This document shows positions 61,447 to 64,000 of a stretch of 64,000 nucleotides of DNA, piece by piece. Position numbers and translations under genes: made by a program. Under the pieces are notes generated by a model that saw only the letters and a list, made by a program, of their open reading frames with translations, did no database searches and was not told where the DNA came from. Positions within the stretch are counted from its first letter, which is position 1, and each line of letters begins with the position of its first letter. The DNA is from Leptasterias polaris (Eukaryota; Echinodermata; Asteroidea; Forcipulatida; Asteriidae): positions 4,562,001-4,626,000 of the forward strand of contig JAZGTN010000058.1 of assembly GCA_037783415.1 (NCBI GenBank), written 5' to 3'.

Positions 61447-62870
61447 TAGTTAAGCTGCATATCATGTGTATGTGGTGTATTCTCTACAAACAAGTGCTTT
61501 CAAGAAGGTAACCTTCTGCTCATCAGATCATCATCACCTTCATTGACTGAACCCTTATCAACCAGTCAAAAAGGTAAGACCACTAAAGCATTAATTTGTT
61601 ATTGTCATAATGATACGACATAATTTTTTTTGAAAGCAATGTGTAATAAGCACTATGCAATGTATGTGTTTGAGTCCTGTGGCAGGAAATACACAGTCTC
61701 AATATACCTGGGGGTCATGCCTACTACTGTGACATTTTGTAGGACATCTGTTTAACAAATTGAGTAATACTTTAGTTTATTTTCACCTGTTTTCTTTTAA
61801 AGAATGTACCTCTACATCGTTCTCTTTTAAACAGTGTGATAACAATTTATGTATGCTATGAGACAATTAGAGGGTGTAACACTAATACTGATAGTTTTGC
61901 ATCTATATAGGTGCTTCAACTTGTGTTTGCCAATTGATACATTGTTAGCTCCTTAATTTATTGTGTGCTCTATCTTTGTTTGTCTCTCCTTTTTAGGAAA
62001 TGAAATAGAGGTCGTTCTTCAGATTGTGAATGACACTCTTCTGTTGGTTATTTCAATCAGAGTCTTCAGCAAAGAACATTACACACTGGATTAGTGCCTG
62101 ATTGATGTTCCCTCATGACTTGTACAAGATCACCTACACCTTGCTCACATGTGATTGACTGATGCACAAAATTGAAAAGATGCACAAGATGGTCTGATTG
62201 TGTTATTTGAGACATATCACTACATTTGACTTCAAATGTTATCTTTTGCTACAAAGACTTTATTTTAGACAGAAATACACTTAGAGATAACATGACACAG
62301 AATAAAGCTCATTGTATATTAATACCTCTTGTACCCATTAAATCAGTGTTAAGAGATTAACAGACATTTTAAAGTGCTAAAACAGACATTTTTGAGTGCT
62401 AAGTGCACTATCCTGCCACAGACCTTAATGTACGCTCCTTGAGAAATGTATTTTAACAAACAGCTTTCCTGCCTGGAATTTGATAAAGTGACTTTTTTTT
62501 TCGAAACCATCGCGTTATGAAATGAACCAAGCTTCACAAATTGACCCTTGGTTTTCGAGAATGTTTTCATCGTCATGTAGTACGCATCACTTTATTTATG
62601 AAAATGTTTAACTGATGGGACAAAACAACAGGGATTCTGACAAATTTGATATACATGTAATTTGTAAAAACAAAGCCAACTTTCTGGTGTTGCCGAAAAC
62701 GGCATTCATGAACACTCTGAAAACACTGTACATGTAGGTCCTACCAGTATCGTTATCCTTGATTACCGGTAATGGTTTACACTTAACAGCCAAGTCAGTA
62801 TAGTTCTGTCTATCATTAAACAAAAACAATAATAAAGCAAATTGTATAACAAAGGAATTAGCTACAGCAT
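61447..62870. other. Unique AT-rich DNA, nothing recognised
   Basis: No gene, RNA or array seen. Possible plus-strand splice-like sequences (gtaagacc at 61572, ttttaggaaatg at 61992) are not supported by any coding frame. Confidence 0.4.
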
Positions 62871-62879
62871 GTTGTGGCC

Positions 62880-63080
62880 AAGGGGATGGGAACACTGAAT
62901 TATTGTGTTTGTGATCAGCAGGGTGTCGGTTTGGGTCCCACTTGTGTCCTTAAGCAAGACACTTATCCATTATTGCTTCCTCCATTGGATGGAACATACT
63001 ACAGCTGTGTGTCGTGTAATGCACGTTCAAGATCACGGCAACGGTTACCATGTCTAAGAGATAGTTTGATCCGGTGATCA
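62880..63080 (+). mobile_element. SINE-like fragment
   Basis: The stretch 'cggtttgggtcccac' followed by 'gtccttaagcaagacactta' and 'attgcttcctcc' parallels the minus-strand SINE at 30957-31290. AT-rich repeats follow at 63190-63250. The boundaries are not clear. Confidence 0.5.
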
Positions 63081-63430
63081 GAGTGGCTGCTGAAGCACCT
63101 TGTAAACCATTATAAAAGTCTACATAATGGGTCTCATTTATCAACAATTTCAAGAAACTGTCAATTGTTGGTAAATACGTGCGCTATTTACAAAGAATAT
63201 AGCAATAATAATAAATATAAAAATATTAATAATGATAAGAATGTAAGTATTCAAATGATTAAAGAAAGGAAATAAAAAAAGAAAACTATCGAGAAAACCT
63301 GTAGACTTTATTACCTGATTGCTTGTACTTTGAAATCACTAGAATAAATTATATTTAAACAAGTAAATTGTTCACTTGATATTAATAATGTATAAACACT
63401 CAATTATTTTAAACATTGATTTCCTTTAAC

Positions 63431-63988
63431 TTAGCAGATATAAAAATATACTTGGCTAAGCAATTTACAATGCCTTTTTCCTAAGAGGTCATTAAAAAAT
63501 AAATTTGTCTCTTTCCAATAGCCTACCAAAATCTGCATTACTTTTACACACGACATCATGTTTTTTCTCAGAAAATTATACATCGGACAAGCACATACAA
63601 AGTGCATTTCTGTTTCCACGTCTTCCACACAGTGAGGGCAAATACGTTGATTAAATTCTAACCCGATGTATCTTCCAGTTTCTACAAGCAATTTATGCGC
63701 TGAGCATCTAAGTCTGGCCAGATAATGTCTGTACTAAGGATTACTTAATAAACATAAATATGGTTTCATTTCGTACCTTATTTTAAACATCCGGTAGGTT
63801 CTAAGCTTATTCTTTTGACACGTTCCTTTAGTATCATCATGTAATCTACCACACCAGCTACCAATAAATTCATTACGTAATTCCTCTACAAATTTATCGC
63901 AAAGAACTCGCTGACTATGGGACCCTGACAAACTTAAGGGAGCATTCCACTTTATCATGTCAAAGGTGTTTTTCAACTTAAGGAACAA
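63431..63988 (-). pseudogene. C-terminal end of a LINE reverse-transcriptase polyprotein, broken
   Basis: Read on the minus strand from the window edge, one frame gives LRTYRMFKIRYEMKPYL, then an in-frame TAG (63734-63736), then HYLARLRCSAHKLLVETGRY and a CCHC-type end CPHCVEDVETEMHFVCACPMY. This is the typical C-terminal tail of L2/CR1-like or related non-LTR retrotransposons, where the zinc-finger-like motif follows the RT. The RT itself would lie beyond 64000. The stop codon marks it as a dead copy. Confidence 0.7.
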
Positions 63989-64000
63989 AGACGTCCTCCT

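Overview
The window is animal nuclear DNA: intron-bearing coding sequence, GT-AG splice sites, and eukaryote-only transposons (a Ngaro-type tyrosine-recombinase retrotransposon, a Helentron-type rolling-circle element, MITEs, SINE-like pieces and LINE fragments). Several short repeat families, such as an element with 'aaaggcactgg' ends, look like ones I associate with echinoderms. My best guess is a sea star or a relative, but that is inference from repeat style and not a database match.

Layout. 1-6680: a 48-bp satellite broken by two near-identical copies of a 0.6-kb MITE, plus the end of a third. 6681-10560: mostly unique DNA with a palindromic element that holds a further copy of the MITE. 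10566-17082: a microsatellite that passes from hexamers into a 6.1-kb 9-bp array. 17115-18053 and 25837-29120: one 36-bp satellite, split by a complete 7.8-kb Ngaro element (18054-25836; gag, RT, RNase H, tyrosine recombinase and SGNH hydrolase on the minus strand, with split direct repeats).

29200-43533, minus strand: one multi-exon gene whose splice phases I could follow through fourteen exons. It encodes a KMT5A-like SET domain, a long 7-residue repeat linker, short acidic or serine-rich exons, two Cys/His zinc-finger-like motifs, a tyrosine-recombinase domain and a conserved-looking C-terminal tail. The first SET exon lies in an exact 305-bp tandem duplication. A SINE-like element, a LINE fragment and a tRNA-like sequence sit in its introns. 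The 5' end was not found.

43699-48108: repeats only, namely a 1.7-kb foldback element, a 0.6-kb direct repeat rich in TGACGTCA-type motifs, and two MITEs. 50052-59743, plus strand: a Helentron-type element with PHD, papain-like protease, OTU, Helitron N-terminal/Rep, Pif1 helicase and endonuclease domains. It is split into two reading frames by one -1 shift at a run of eight A. 59744-64000: 3' repeats, a SINE-like piece and the broken C-terminal end of a LINE reverse transcriptase.

The most unusual item is the SET plus tyrosine-recombinase gene. It joins a chromatin-type methyltransferase fold to a DNA recombinase fold in one predicted protein.
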